Positions 23,667 to 31,604 of a DNA stretch of 37,290 nt are shown here, in pieces. Where the stretch lies: assembly GCA_003648765.1 (NCBI GenBank), contig QMPV01000009.1, positions 1 to 37,290 of the forward strand. The letters run 5' to 3'. The stretch comes from Candidatus Aminicenantota bacterium (GTDB lineage: Bacteria > Acidobacteriota > Aminicenantia > Aminicenantales > Aminicenantaceae). The translations under genes and the position numbers were made by a program. Numbering within the stretch: position 1 is the stretch's first letter; each line of letters opens with the position of its first letter. The notes beneath the pieces are model-generated. The model saw nothing but the letters and a program-made list of their open reading frames with translations, searched no databases and had not been told where the DNA came from.

Positions 23667-24102
23667 AATAACCTCCTTTCAATTTATGAGGAATGCAAAT
23701 TTAACACCAACCATTCTAGACTTCTAAAATTTGTTAAATCAGATAGATAAGCAATTGTTAGGAGTCCTAACAATCAATAATAGTTAACACCTCTCTCTTT
23801 TTGATGACCACTAAAGGAGACTACTCAATCTCTGGGGGGAAACTCCACCCGACTTCTTCTGTCATTTTTGCCCAATGAATAAGCGGAGCGGTGGCCGCCC
23901 TCAGACCAATGAATTGATCCCAGCCCCTTCCTTAACTGAGGGGTTGGAGGCTAATGGCTTCCTGGGGATATTGTGGGGATAAGACTTCCCTTTTCTCTTT
24001 GAGGGCCAGTAAAAATTTATTGGAGAGATAGCATGTAATTAGTCCATGTGAAAGGTGAAGATCTCCCCTTATTTCGGCTCATTTGGACCATACCTCTTCT
24101 TG
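23667..24102. other. 436-bp non-coding region between comEA and xerC
   Basis: No gene is apparent. A palindrome, TTGTTAGG (23755-23762) / CCTAACAA (23766-23773), lies about 90 bp upstream of comEA and could be an operator or hairpin in its leader. A second hairpin, CCAGCCCC / GGGGTTGG, near 23920-23950 has an 8-bp stem with one G-U pair, so a small RNA is possible but not shown. xerC ends at 24103 without an obvious terminator. Confidence 0.4.
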
Positions 24103-24987
24103 TTAGGAACGAGGATGACTTTTACTGTAAACCTCTAAAAGCCTCTTTAAATCGAGATGAATATATTTCTGGGTGGTCGCCAGACTGGCATGACCCAGTA
24201 ATTCCTGGATGACTCTTAAATCAGCTCCCCGACTCAAAAGATGGGAAGCAAAGGAATGACGGAGGGAATGCGGGCTTATTTTTCTCCTTAAGGCGGCCCG
24301 CTTAATGGCTTTATCCACAACTCGCTGGACCGACCGCACTGACAACCGACGACCCCGATAATTTAGAAACAAGGGTTCCGGCTCCACCTCACCTCGATTA
24401 ATCTGCCAGCGACATTTTAAATAATTCCTTATTTTTTTCTCAGCTTTCGTGCCAAAAGGAACCAGTCTCTCTTTTTTTCCCTTGCCTCTAACGCGGATAA
24501 ACCGATGGCTTAGATTAAGATCCTCTAAATTAATCCCCACCAGCTCGCTGACTCGAATCCCAGTGGCATAGAGTAATTCTAAAAGGGCCTCATCTCTTTT
24601 GTCCAGAGGGCGTGTGCCTGAGGGACGATCGAGAAAGCGGTTAATTTCCTCCTCAGTTAAAAAAGTAGGTACTTTTTTTTCTAACCGAGGAGAAGCCAGT
24701 ACTTCGGCCGGATTATATCCAATAAATCCTTGGCGTTGACAAAAGCGAAAAAAAGAACGAAGAGCCGCCAACTTTCTAGCAATACTCGATTTCTTTAATT
24801 CTCTCTCATAAAGAGTCGCCAAATAGCTACGCAGAAAAGTTGGCTCGACCTTCTTTAAAGAAACCTTATTTTTCTGGCAAAAAACAGCGAATTGTTCCAG
24901 ATCACGTCGGTAATTATTTATTGTATGAAAGGAAGCATTCTTCTCATGCCTTAAAAATTCAAGAAAAAGTTCAATCTCCTGGATCAC
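24103..24987 (-). CDS. xerC: XerC/XerD-type tyrosine recombinase
   Basis: I place the start at the GTG at 24987, because AGGAGG lies 6 nt before it; an ATG at 25002 in the same frame is the alternative. The product of about 294 residues has an N-terminal SAM-like domain and the full catalytic set: Arg in ATGIRVSEL, Lys in RGKGKKERLVPF, HSLRH, GHAS and the nucleophile Tyr in QKYIHLD. Length and motifs are those of the chromosome-dimer resolvases acting at dif. The neighbours dprA and topA are the usual ones for chromosomal xerC, so this is not a phage integrase. It overlaps the topA end by about 17 nt, implying coupling. Confidence 0.92.
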   Translation of the reverse strand: MIQEIELFLEFLRHEKNASFHTINNYRRDLEQFAVFCQKNKVSLKKVEPTFLRSYLATLYERELKKSSIARKLAALRSFFRFCQRQGFIGYNPAEVLASPRLEKKVPTFLTEEEINRFLDRPSGTRPLDKRDEALLELLYATGIRVSELVGINLEDLNLSHRFIRVRGKGKKERLVPFGTKAEKKIRNYLKCRWQINRGEVEPEPLFLNYRGRRLSVRSVQRVVDKAIKRAALRRKISPHSLRHSFASHLLSRGADLRVIQELLGHASLATTQKYIHLDLKRLLEVYSKSHPRS

Positions 24988-27241
24988 CTTCGGCCTCCTC
25001 ATTCTGAGGCAACTCTTCTTCATAGGAACACTTCGGATTAGCACATTTAAGAATTATTTTTCCTTTAGTTTTCTTTTTCAAAAGAACCTTACTCGAGCAC
25101 TTAGGACATGTCTGTTGAATTGGTTCATCCCAGGTAGCAAAATCGCAGCGCGGGAAATTACTGCAGCCATAAAACACCTTGCCTCGTCTGGACTGCCGCT
25201 TGATCAAAGTTCCCCCACAACCCAGGGGACAAGGAAGACCAGTATCTTGAGTTTCTTTCTTAACATAATGACAGCGAGGATAGTTGGAACAAGCAATGAA
25301 CCGGCCATACTTACCTTTTCGGACCACTAAAGGAGCTCCGCAATCCGGACATTTTTCTTCTAGTTGTTTCACCTCTTTTTTTATTAAACTCTCCCGATAA
25401 GTACATTCTGGAAAACCCGAACAAGCTTTAAAGCGGCCAAATCTTCCCTCCTTAATCACTAATGGACGCCCACAGACCGGACATTTTTCCTCTAGAGGTA
25501 TTCCCTTCGCCTTAACACTTTCTAACTGGCTGGCTCGGGCTAAATCTTCGGCTAGCAGCTGATAATAACTTCTTAAATAATCCCGCCATTCCCTCTGCCC
25601 CTCACTAATCCGATCCAATTCTTCTTCCAAACGAGCTGTAAATTGAAAATCCATTAGGTCAGGAAAGTTCTGAATAAGAAAATCAGTCACATACATTCCT
25701 AAGTCAGTGGGGATAAATTTGCCCTTTTCTTTGACGACATAAACTCTATCTTGAAGAGTAGCGATGATAGGGGCATAAGTTGAGGGGCGGCCAATTCCTC
25801 GGGCTTCTAATTCTCGAACTAAGGTTCCTTCGGTATACCGTGGCGGAGGCTGGGTGAAATTTTGTTTCGATTTGAGATCCAAAAGCTGGAGCCTCTCTCC
25901 TTCTTCAACCGGCGGTAGATTTTCAGGAAGGTTTTCTTCCCGAGACTCACTCGTTTTCTCCACTGGGGACGGCTCTTTTTCCTTTCGGTAGAGAATCAAA
26001 TATCCATCGAAGCGAACTACTTCTCCCTTCGCCTGAAATTGATACCGACCTGCTTCAATTTCGAATTCCGTCTCCTCTATTTGAGCCGCACTCATTTGGG
26101 AGGCGATAAATCTCTTCCAGATAAGCTGATAGACTTTAAATTCTTCTGGTTTGAGATAAGGCCTAACTTTCTCCGGAGGTAAATCAAAATAAGTGGGACG
26201 GATGGCTTCATGGGCATCCTGAGCCTTTCTTTTATTTCGGTATATTCTGGCCTTGGGCGGCAGATATTCGGGAGGAAAATTCTGTTGAATGAACTTTTTG
26301 GCTCCGGCCAAGGCTAAAGGCGAAACCCGGACTGAATCTGTTCTCATATAGGTGATTAAACCTACCCGACCTCGCTCACCTACTTCCAGTCCTTCATATA
26401 AACGTTGGGCAATAGCCATGGTTTTCTTGACAGGAAAGCGAAAGAGACGGAAACAATCTTGTTGAAGGGTGCTAGTGATGTAGGGAGGCGGGGGGGTTTT
26501 CTTTTTCGCCTTGACTTTAATCTTTTTCAGGATAAAAGGTAACTTCTGAAGTTCATTAACTATCTTTTTGGCTTCAGCTTCATTAGGGATTTTGGCCTTT
26601 TTGCCTTCAATTTTCACCAGATTGGCTGAAAACGAAGGCGGTTGGCTCGCCCTCAAAACAGCCGTAATGGACCAATATTCCTCGGGAACAAAATTCTGAA
26701 TTTCTTTTTCCCTCTCACAAATAAGGCGAAGAGCAATGGATTGAACCCGGCCAGCACTTAAACGTTGACCAATCTTATCCCAAAGCAAAGGACTGATAAG
26801 ATAGCCTACCAACCGGTCAAGAATACGCCGGGTCAACTGGGCTTTGATTTTATCCTCATCCAAGGCTTTAACTTCCTGAAAAGCCTGGGTTACAGCTTTT
26901 TTTGTGATTTCATGAAAAAGCACTCGATGAATATTGGGATTAGTTTTTTTCAATAATTCAGCCAGATGCCAACAAATGGCTTCCCCTTCCCGATCGGGGT
27001 CAGCCGCTAAAAAAACAGCCTGGCTTTCCTGAGCAGCTTTTTTAATTTGTTTCACTACCCTTTGCTTTTCCCGGATAATAGTAAAATAGGGCTTGAAATC
27101 GTTCTCAATATCGACTCCTAGCTTCGATTTGGGCAAATCCCGAATGTGACCCATCGTGGCCATTACTCGATAAGAGGAACCCAAAAAACGATTAATTGTT
27201 TTGGCCTTCGCCGGTGATTCTACCAGAACTAAATTTTTCAT
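24971..27241 (-). CDS. topA: DNA topoisomerase I
   Basis: The 756-residue product starts MKNLVLVESPAKAKTI, the Toprim domain, with DPDREGEAI metal-binding acids. The active-site Tyr298 lies in LITYMRTDS. The C-terminal region has four Cys4 zinc modules: CPVC...CSGFPEC, CPDC...CSNYPRC, CPLGC...CSNFPRC and CPKC...CANPKC. It relaxes negative supercoils. It begins 3 nt after dprA ends, with AAGGA inside the dprA 3' end, and overlaps xerC, so dprA-topA-xerC form one unit. Confidence 0.97.
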   Translation of the reverse strand: MKNLVLVESPAKAKTINRFLGSSYRVMATMGHIRDLPKSKLGVDIENDFKPYFTIIREKQRVVKQIKKAAQESQAVFLAADPDREGEAICWHLAELLKKTNPNIHRVLFHEITKKAVTQAFQEVKALDEDKIKAQLTRRILDRLVGYLISPLLWDKIGQRLSAGRVQSIALRLICEREKEIQNFVPEEYWSITAVLRASQPPSFSANLVKIEGKKAKIPNEAEAKKIVNELQKLPFILKKIKVKAKKKTPPPPYITSTLQQDCFRLFRFPVKKTMAIAQRLYEGLEVGERGRVGLITYMRTDSVRVSPLALAGAKKFIQQNFPPEYLPPKARIYRNKRKAQDAHEAIRPTYFDLPPEKVRPYLKPEEFKVYQLIWKRFIASQMSAAQIEETEFEIEAGRYQFQAKGEVVRFDGYLILYRKEKEPSPVEKTSESREENLPENLPPVEEGERLQLLDLKSKQNFTQPPPRYTEGTLVRELEARGIGRPSTYAPIIATLQDRVYVVKEKGKFIPTDLGMYVTDFLIQNFPDLMDFQFTARLEEELDRISEGQREWRDYLRSYYQLLAEDLARASQLESVKAKGIPLEEKCPVCGRPLVIKEGRFGRFKACSGFPECTYRESLIKKEVKQLEEKCPDCGAPLVVRKGKYGRFIACSNYPRCHYVKKETQDTGLPCPLGCGGTLIKRQSRRGKVFYGCSNFPRCDFATWDEPIQQTCPKCSSKVLLKKKTKGKIILKCANPKCSYEEELPQNEEAEGDPGD

Positions 27242-27244
27242 TAC

Positions 27245-28351
27245 TTATTTCCTTCGGACAAAATATTTTCCGGCTAGAGGTTGGACATAGCCCTTTAATT
27301 CTAAATTAAGCAAGAGGGCCAGTAATTCTGAAGCCGAACGATTGGTTTCTTCAATCAACTCATCCACATGCCGAGGCTCATCTAGATAAAGTCGACTATA
27401 AATCATTTCCTCTTCTGACGTCAAGGGTGGAAACTCTTCTGGCTGATGTTGACTTGTTTTAATCATTAATTCACTTCGCCAGGGCTCCGGTAATTCTTCT
27501 ACCACATCTTCCCCTGTTTGGACAAGTTTTGCTCCACTGCGAATCAACCAATTGGTGCCCTGACTTGTGACTGAAGTTACATTCCCCGGCACGGCCATCA
27601 CTTCCCGATTTTGATCTAGAGCCAAGCGAGCAGTAATTAACGAACCACTCCGTTGAGCTGCTTCGATGACTACACAAGCTAAAGATAAACCCGCAATAAT
27701 CCGGTTGCGGAGAGGGAAATGGAAACGCGCCGGCCGAGTTCCAAAGGGATACTCACTCAGAAGTAAGCCTTGTTCCGCTATCTTGGCTGCCAGAGAACGA
27801 TTTTGGCGAGGATAAATCCAGTCCAAACTCGAGCCAAAAACAGCAATGGTTGTTCCCCTGCGCAAAGCTCCCTGATGGGCCGCCGCATCAATTCCTTTGG
27901 CCAATCCACTAATTATAACTACTCCCCGTGAAGCTAGATCTTCAGCTAACTCCTCAGCTATTCTTTGTCCATAAAGAGACGCTTGCCGCGTACCCACCAA
28001 AGCCACACCAGGCTGATGAAGTAAACTTACCTCTCCCTGGGCATAAAGTAAAAAAGGTGGGTCATAAATTTCTCTAAGCCGCGGAGGATAACGATCATCA
28101 TCAATAGAAATCATAGTCACCCCCAACCGAGCGGCCTTTTCCATCACTCGAGATACTTTAGCCCTGAGCATAGATGAAAATAGCTTCTTTTTAACAGCAG
28201 ATTCCAGTTGAACTGACTCAATTTCCTCGATTGTTAAAGTAGACAACAAACCTAGCCGGGGATATTTCTTAATTAATTTCCAAGCTGAGCGCGGATACTC
28301 GGCACTAATTAAACTTAAATAAACCCAATCCTCCAGTCTATTCTTTGGCAC
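27245..28351 (-). CDS. dprA: DprA/Smf DNA-processing protein
   Basis: The 368-residue product has an N-terminal helical (SAM-like) region, the Rossmann-like core with YPPRLREI, VGTRQASLYGQ, SGLAKGIDAAAH, YPRQN, FPLRNRIIAGLS and QRSGSLITARLA, and a C-terminal winged-helix domain (about 310-368). DprA loads RecA onto incoming single-stranded DNA in transformation. The start is a GTG at 28351 with no good Shine-Dalgarno sequence, and a TATAAT (28352-28357, minus) lies immediately before it; the true transcript start or start codon is therefore uncertain. It leads the dprA-topA-xerC unit. Confidence 0.94.
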   Translation of the reverse strand: MPKNRLEDWVYLSLISAEYPRSAWKLIKKYPRLGLLSTLTIEEIESVQLESAVKKKLFSSMLRAKVSRVMEKAARLGVTMISIDDDRYPPRLREIYDPPFLLYAQGEVSLLHQPGVALVGTRQASLYGQRIAEELAEDLASRGVVIISGLAKGIDAAAHQGALRRGTTIAVFGSSLDWIYPRQNRSLAAKIAEQGLLLSEYPFGTRPARFHFPLRNRIIAGLSLACVVIEAAQRSGSLITARLALDQNREVMAVPGNVTSVTSQGTNWLIRSGAKLVQTGEDVVEELPEPWRSELMIKTSQHQPEEFPPLTSEEEMIYSRLYLDEPRHVDELIEETNRSASELLALLLNLELKGYVQPLAGKYFVRRK

Positions 28352-28400
28352 ATTATAAAAGACGTTGCTTTAGGCTAATTTTTCAAAGTCAGAATATTTT

Positions 28401-29279
28401 TTATTTTTTATAGCAAGCCGGAGGAATAGCCCAGACAGGTACATTAGAGTAACTAATCACCTTTTCCGTAGTACTCCCCAAGAAAAATCGCTCGAGTTTG
28501 CTCTGAGTATAGGTGGACATAACAATTAAATCAAAATGATGGGTTTCAGCATAATCAACAATGCCCACACCCGCATTAATCGCCCGATAGACATCCTCAT
28601 TCACTTGGAACCCTTCGGCTTGTCTCTTCTTTCTTCTCTTGAGCCTTTTCATCAAACTGTCAAATAAATCATCCAGTTCCCGGGGAGAGAACTCATAATC
28701 ATGAAGTTCCAAAACATGAAGAAAGGTCAAGTCAGCTTGCAAAGTTTTAGCCAGTTCCCAGGCAACATCCCTCTCGAATTCCTCATATTCAGAAAAGTCA
28801 GTCGGGACCAAAATCTTTTTAAATTTGGGACGACCTGACTTCTTTTTGGTCACCAGCACTGGAGCAGGGGAACAATGTAGAACTCGAGTGGTGACACTTC
28901 CTATGAAAAATTTTTCTACTGCGGAGAGACCTCGTTTGCCCATAACAATTAAATCTACTTTTTCTGCCTCAGCTGTCTCTATAATTACTGAAGCCTCTTG
29001 TCCTTCTTTAACCATAATTTGATTAAGTCGGGGTGATGACTCTTTATACTTCTCTAAACGTCGGTAAATGTCCTGCTTAACCTGATTGACTCTCGCTAGA
29101 AACTCCCCTTTTATCACTACTTCCGTATCGTAAAATACTGGGGACAGATCCATCATCACATGAAGACCTAAAATTTCAGCCCCGTAAGGCTCAGCTAAGG
29201 TTTCAGCGTAGCGAAGAGCTTCCCTGGCTTCTTCAGAAAAATCGGTCGCCCATAAAATTTTCTGTAAAAATTTAGCCAT
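28401..29279 (-). CDS. Tandem-domain universal stress protein
   Basis: The 292-residue product has two UspA folds: residues 1-~148 (ILWATDFSEEA...) and ~153-290 (ILVPTDFSEYE...). The first has the ATP-binding pattern GKRGLSAVEKFFIGS (GxxG-9x-GS). In the second, the matching stretch STYTQSKLERFFLGS has lost the first glycines, so it may not bind ATP. Tandem Usp proteins are linked to redox and energy stress and low oxygen. It is a single gene; a 12-bp palindrome AAGTTTAAACTT (29316-29327) lies about 40 bp upstream and could be an operator. Confidence 0.92.
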   Translation of the reverse strand: MAKFLQKILWATDFSEEAREALRYAETLAEPYGAEILGLHVMMDLSPVFYDTEVVIKGEFLARVNQVKQDIYRRLEKYKESSPRLNQIMVKEGQEASVIIETAEAEKVDLIVMGKRGLSAVEKFFIGSVTTRVLHCSPAPVLVTKKKSGRPKFKKILVPTDFSEYEEFERDVAWELAKTLQADLTFLHVLELHDYEFSPRELDDLFDSLMKRLKRRKKRQAEGFQVNEDVYRAINAGVGIVDYAETHHFDLIVMSTYTQSKLERFFLGSTTEKVISYSNVPVWAIPPACYKK

Positions 29280-29920
29280 CTTTATCCAATCTCCTCTTTT
29301 TATCCTCTTGTTTTCAAGTTTAAACTTATTTTATCAAGAAAAAGAAAAAACACAAGAAAAACCTCTCTCCTTGGGCTAAAAACAGCTCATCATCTTAACT
29401 AAACAGAACTCATCAGAAATGAACTATCCTTCACCAGAATGACTTCTCAGTCAAAAAAGGTTTCCTGCTTAATTAAATTCTTTCTAGAAGAAGACGAGAA
29501 GAAGAATTGGCAGGAAAGCCAGCTAAAAATTATTCTGATAATCATTATCGTTTCTAGTATTTAATCTAAACACTCCGATTTTCCCTAGGAATTAGAAAAC
29601 TTTGCTAGTAAGGGTTCCTGGAAAGGAAAGGGGGTAAGCCTTCACCTGCTTTTTTTGACTTTAAGTAAAGTCAAGCCTCCTCAGGAAAAAACTTTTGGTT
29701 AGTTGCATCAAAACTCTCGCCCTTTTTCTTATTTTATTTGAGACTCTCCTTCGCAAGGACAAAAGACTGGCTAGGGGGAGAGTTTTTAAATTAGGTTGAC
29801 TAAGAAATGAAGAAATATTTTGTTCTTCCCAGGGGAAAGGTAACGACTTGCCCCACCACCAGAAACTCATTATTCCCACGAATGCCTGAGAGATTTGGTT
29901 CATGTACTAATACCCACCTA

Positions 29921-30042
29921 ATATTCAGGGTGTCAGACACCCTTTATCTTTGATAAATGCTTTAACATGGATAAAAGGTGTCTGGATGAGGGTATCTGAC
30001 ACCTAGAGTATGTGACACCCTGAGTATTGACACCCTGAATAT
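29921..30042. repeat. 122-bp element with perfect 15-bp terminal inverted repeats (MITE- or REP-like)
   Basis: ATATTCAGGGTGTCA (29921-29935) and TGACACCCTGAATAT (30028-30042) are exact reverse complements. Inside lie further pairs: GACACC-CTTTATC (29936-29948) with GATAAAAGGTGTC (29970-29982), one mismatch, and several GGTGTC/GACACC units, including TGACACCCTGAGTAT next to the right end. The whole could fold into a multi-stem RNA or cruciform. This structure fits a non-autonomous mobile element or a REP-type repeat; no transposase is in the window. Confidence 0.7.
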
Positions 30043-30092
30043 AGCGCCGAGAATGCTTCATTAGGGACTCATTAGCACCATGAACCTGAGAT

Positions 30093-30120
30093 TTGAAGAA
30101 AAATAGAAAGCGTTTATAAT
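30093..30120 (+). promoter_or_regulatory. Candidate sigma-70 promoter of the DUF1573-yggT-yggU unit
   Basis: TTGAAG (30093-30098) and TATAAT (30115-30120) are 16 bp apart. Transcription would start near 30127, about 40 nt before the ATG at 30167. The element lies just downstream of the inverted-repeat element. Confidence 0.5.
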
Positions 30121-30166
30121 ATAAAAGCATTAACCATAGCCACGTGAAGCAGACAAGGAGGTCAGA

Positions 30167-30949
30167 ATGACTCAAGAGAAAAACACTTACATTTTAAGTG
30201 CCTTGGTGATAACTCTAATACTTATTGTGATCCCTGGCCTCCTTTCGGCCCGCCCAAAAGGTCCTCGCTTGGAACTCAAAGAAACTGCTTATGATTTTGG
30301 TCAGGTCAAAGAAGGAGACATCGTCACCCACGTCTTTATTTTTAAAAATATCGGAGATGAACCCTTAATGATCAATAGAGTCCGGACTACCTGCGGATGC
30401 ACCGCCGTTCTCCTCTCCCAAAAAACCCTAAACCCAGGGGAAAAGGGTAAACTAGAGGTCAAATTCAATACTCGAGGTTACGAAGGCCGTCTTTCGCGCT
30501 ACATTTATCTAGAAACCAATGATCCCCGCCAGCCAAAAGTCCAAATAACTATTAAAGCCACTATTCAAGTACCGCCTCGTCCCCGAATCGAGGTCAACCA
30601 TTTCACCTTTGATCTGGGCCTTTTCTTGCAGGAAGAACCGATTTCTTTCCCGGTGAAAATCAGAAATCGAGGAGAGCGACTTCTGGAAGTGAGCTTTGCC
30701 CACAAAGAAGCTACTGTCTGGCTAGGTTCAACCAAAATAAACTCTCTTAAATTAAAACCTCGTCAGGAAAAAGAAGTAATAATTAAACTCCCTCCTTCTT
30801 CCCGGCCAGGCTTATATAGGCAGTACATTATCCTCCGTTCCAACGATCCTCTCCGCCGCAATCTCTCTCTTTACGTGAGTGGGTATGCTCTAACCAAAAA
30901 GCAACTCAAAGAACTTTTCCTCAAATATAAAGACCTTTTGAAAAAATAA
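30167..30949 (+). CDS. Exported DUF1573 protein with ASH-like beta-sandwich domains
   Basis: The 260-residue product has a signal peptide or anchor (residues ~9-27) ending near LLSARP. Residues ~34-130 are a DUF1573 domain with YDFGQVKEGD, the conserved TTCGCT and LNPGEKGKLEVKF; a second similar immunoglobulin-like domain (~138-240) has FTFDLGLF and LRSNDP. DUF1573 is common in Bacteroidota and related anaerobes; the function is not known, possibly surface binding or assembly. ACAAGGAGGT gives a strong ribosome site. It is 3 nt from yggT. Confidence 0.85.
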   Translation: MTQEKNTYILSALVITLILIVIPGLLSARPKGPRLELKETAYDFGQVKEGDIVTHVFIFKNIGDEPLMINRVRTTCGCTAVLLSQKTLNPGEKGKLEVKFNTRGYEGRLSRYIYLETNDPRQPKVQITIKATIQVPPRPRIEVNHFTFDLGLFLQEEPISFPVKIRNRGERLLEVSFAHKEATVWLGSTKINSLKLKPRQEKEVIIKLPPSSRPGLYRQYIILRSNDPLRRNLSLYVSGYALTKKQLKELFLKYKDLLKK

Positions 30950-30952
30950 CCA

Positions 30953-31276
30953 ATGATCTTATTAGCCAATTTTCTAATCGCTTCCTCCCGGGTGCTTCAT
31001 CTGCTGATTGTTCTGTACACTTGGGTCATCATCCTGAGAGCAGTGTTATCTTGGTTTAATATCCCCTCTCTTTATCGACTCAACTTAGTCCTTTATTATC
31101 TGACAGAACCTGCTCTCCGGCCTTTAAGGAAATTCGTTCCTCCCTACAAATTAGGGGGGATTGATATCAGTCCGGTTATTGCGGTCCTACTCCTCCTATT
31201 TATCGACGCCTTCCTGGTCAAATCTCTGGCTCTCTACGGCGCTCGTCTACTTCACCCCGGGCCAACTCCTTTTTAA
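30953..31276 (+). CDS. yggT: YggT family membrane protein
   Basis: The 107-residue product has two hydrophobic regions (about 8-35 and 68-92) around the conserved central part: ILRAVLSWFNIP, LTEPALRPLRKFVPP and GGIDISPVIAVLLL. YggT proteins are small membrane proteins often next to division or cell-wall genes; a link to osmotic tolerance or septum formation has been proposed. It is followed by yggU as in many bacteria. Confidence 0.88.
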   Translation: MILLANFLIASSRVLHLLIVLYTWVIILRAVLSWFNIPSLYRLNLVLYYLTEPALRPLRKFVPPYKLGGIDISPVIAVLLLLFIDAFLVKSLALYGARLLHPGPTPF

Positions 31277-31288
31277 GCTGAGCAATTA

Positions 31289-31549
31289 ATGGAAAAGAAA
31301 AGCAGTCCTCACTCTATCAAAAAAAGATATCTCCAAGTCAAGGTGTTCCCTCGGTCGAAAAACCCAGGGGTTTTTCCTCAAGAAAATGGTACATTTATTG
31401 TCCGGGTGACTGCCCCTCCAGAAAAAGGCCAGGCCAATCGGGAAGTTTTGGCAAGACTAGCGGCTTATCTCAATTTGCCCCTCCAACGAATCCAAATTCA
31501 TCGGGGTCACACTTCTCGGTATAAAGTCATAGTGATTGATAATTCCTAA
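31289..31549 (+). CDS. yggU: YggU/DUF167 family protein
   Basis: The 86-residue product matches DUF167: LQVKVFPRSKNPGV, FIVRVTAPPEKGQANREV and IHRGHTSRYKVIVI. The family is a small cytoplasmic alpha/beta fold of unknown function. It follows yggT by 12 nt, the common arrangement. The ribosome site is weak (CTGAG), so it may depend on translation of yggT. Confidence 0.88.
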   Translation: MEKKSSPHSIKKRYLQVKVFPRSKNPGVFPQENGTFIVRVTAPPEKGQANREVLARLAAYLNLPLQRIQIHRGHTSRYKVIVIDNS

Positions 31550-31604
31550 TCCTTTGTTAATAAAACAATGACTCTTTTCTGACTTAAAAAAAGGAAAAGG
31601 GAGA

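Larger units (their letters stand above)
29280..30166. other. 887-bp non-coding region
   Basis: This is the longest stretch without a credible gene. Short open frames on the minus strand (29661-29903, 29933-30175) have no recognisable motif, and one spans a repeat. The region holds the palindrome at 29316-29327, a hairpin TTGACTTT (29655-29662) / AAAGTCAA (29667-29674), the inverted-repeat element at 29921-30042 and the promoter of the DUF1573 gene. It may be a former gene or mobile-element landing site, or hold a small RNA. Confidence 0.5.

Noticed and set aside
24540-24570. GACTCGAATCCC string resembling a tRNA T-arm
   Set aside because: It falls inside the xerC catalytic region and there is no cloverleaf around it.
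24103-24987. Tyrosine recombinase as a phage or island integrase
   Set aside because: Full XerC motif set, normal length and the dprA-topA neighbourhood show a housekeeping gene; there is no adjacent tRNA or att repeat.
29661-29903. 80-codon open frame on the minus strand in the large gap
   Set aside because: No ribosome site, no recognisable motif, and a composition like non-coding DNA. The nearby frame at 29933-30175 spans the inverted-repeat element and the promoter, so neither is credible.
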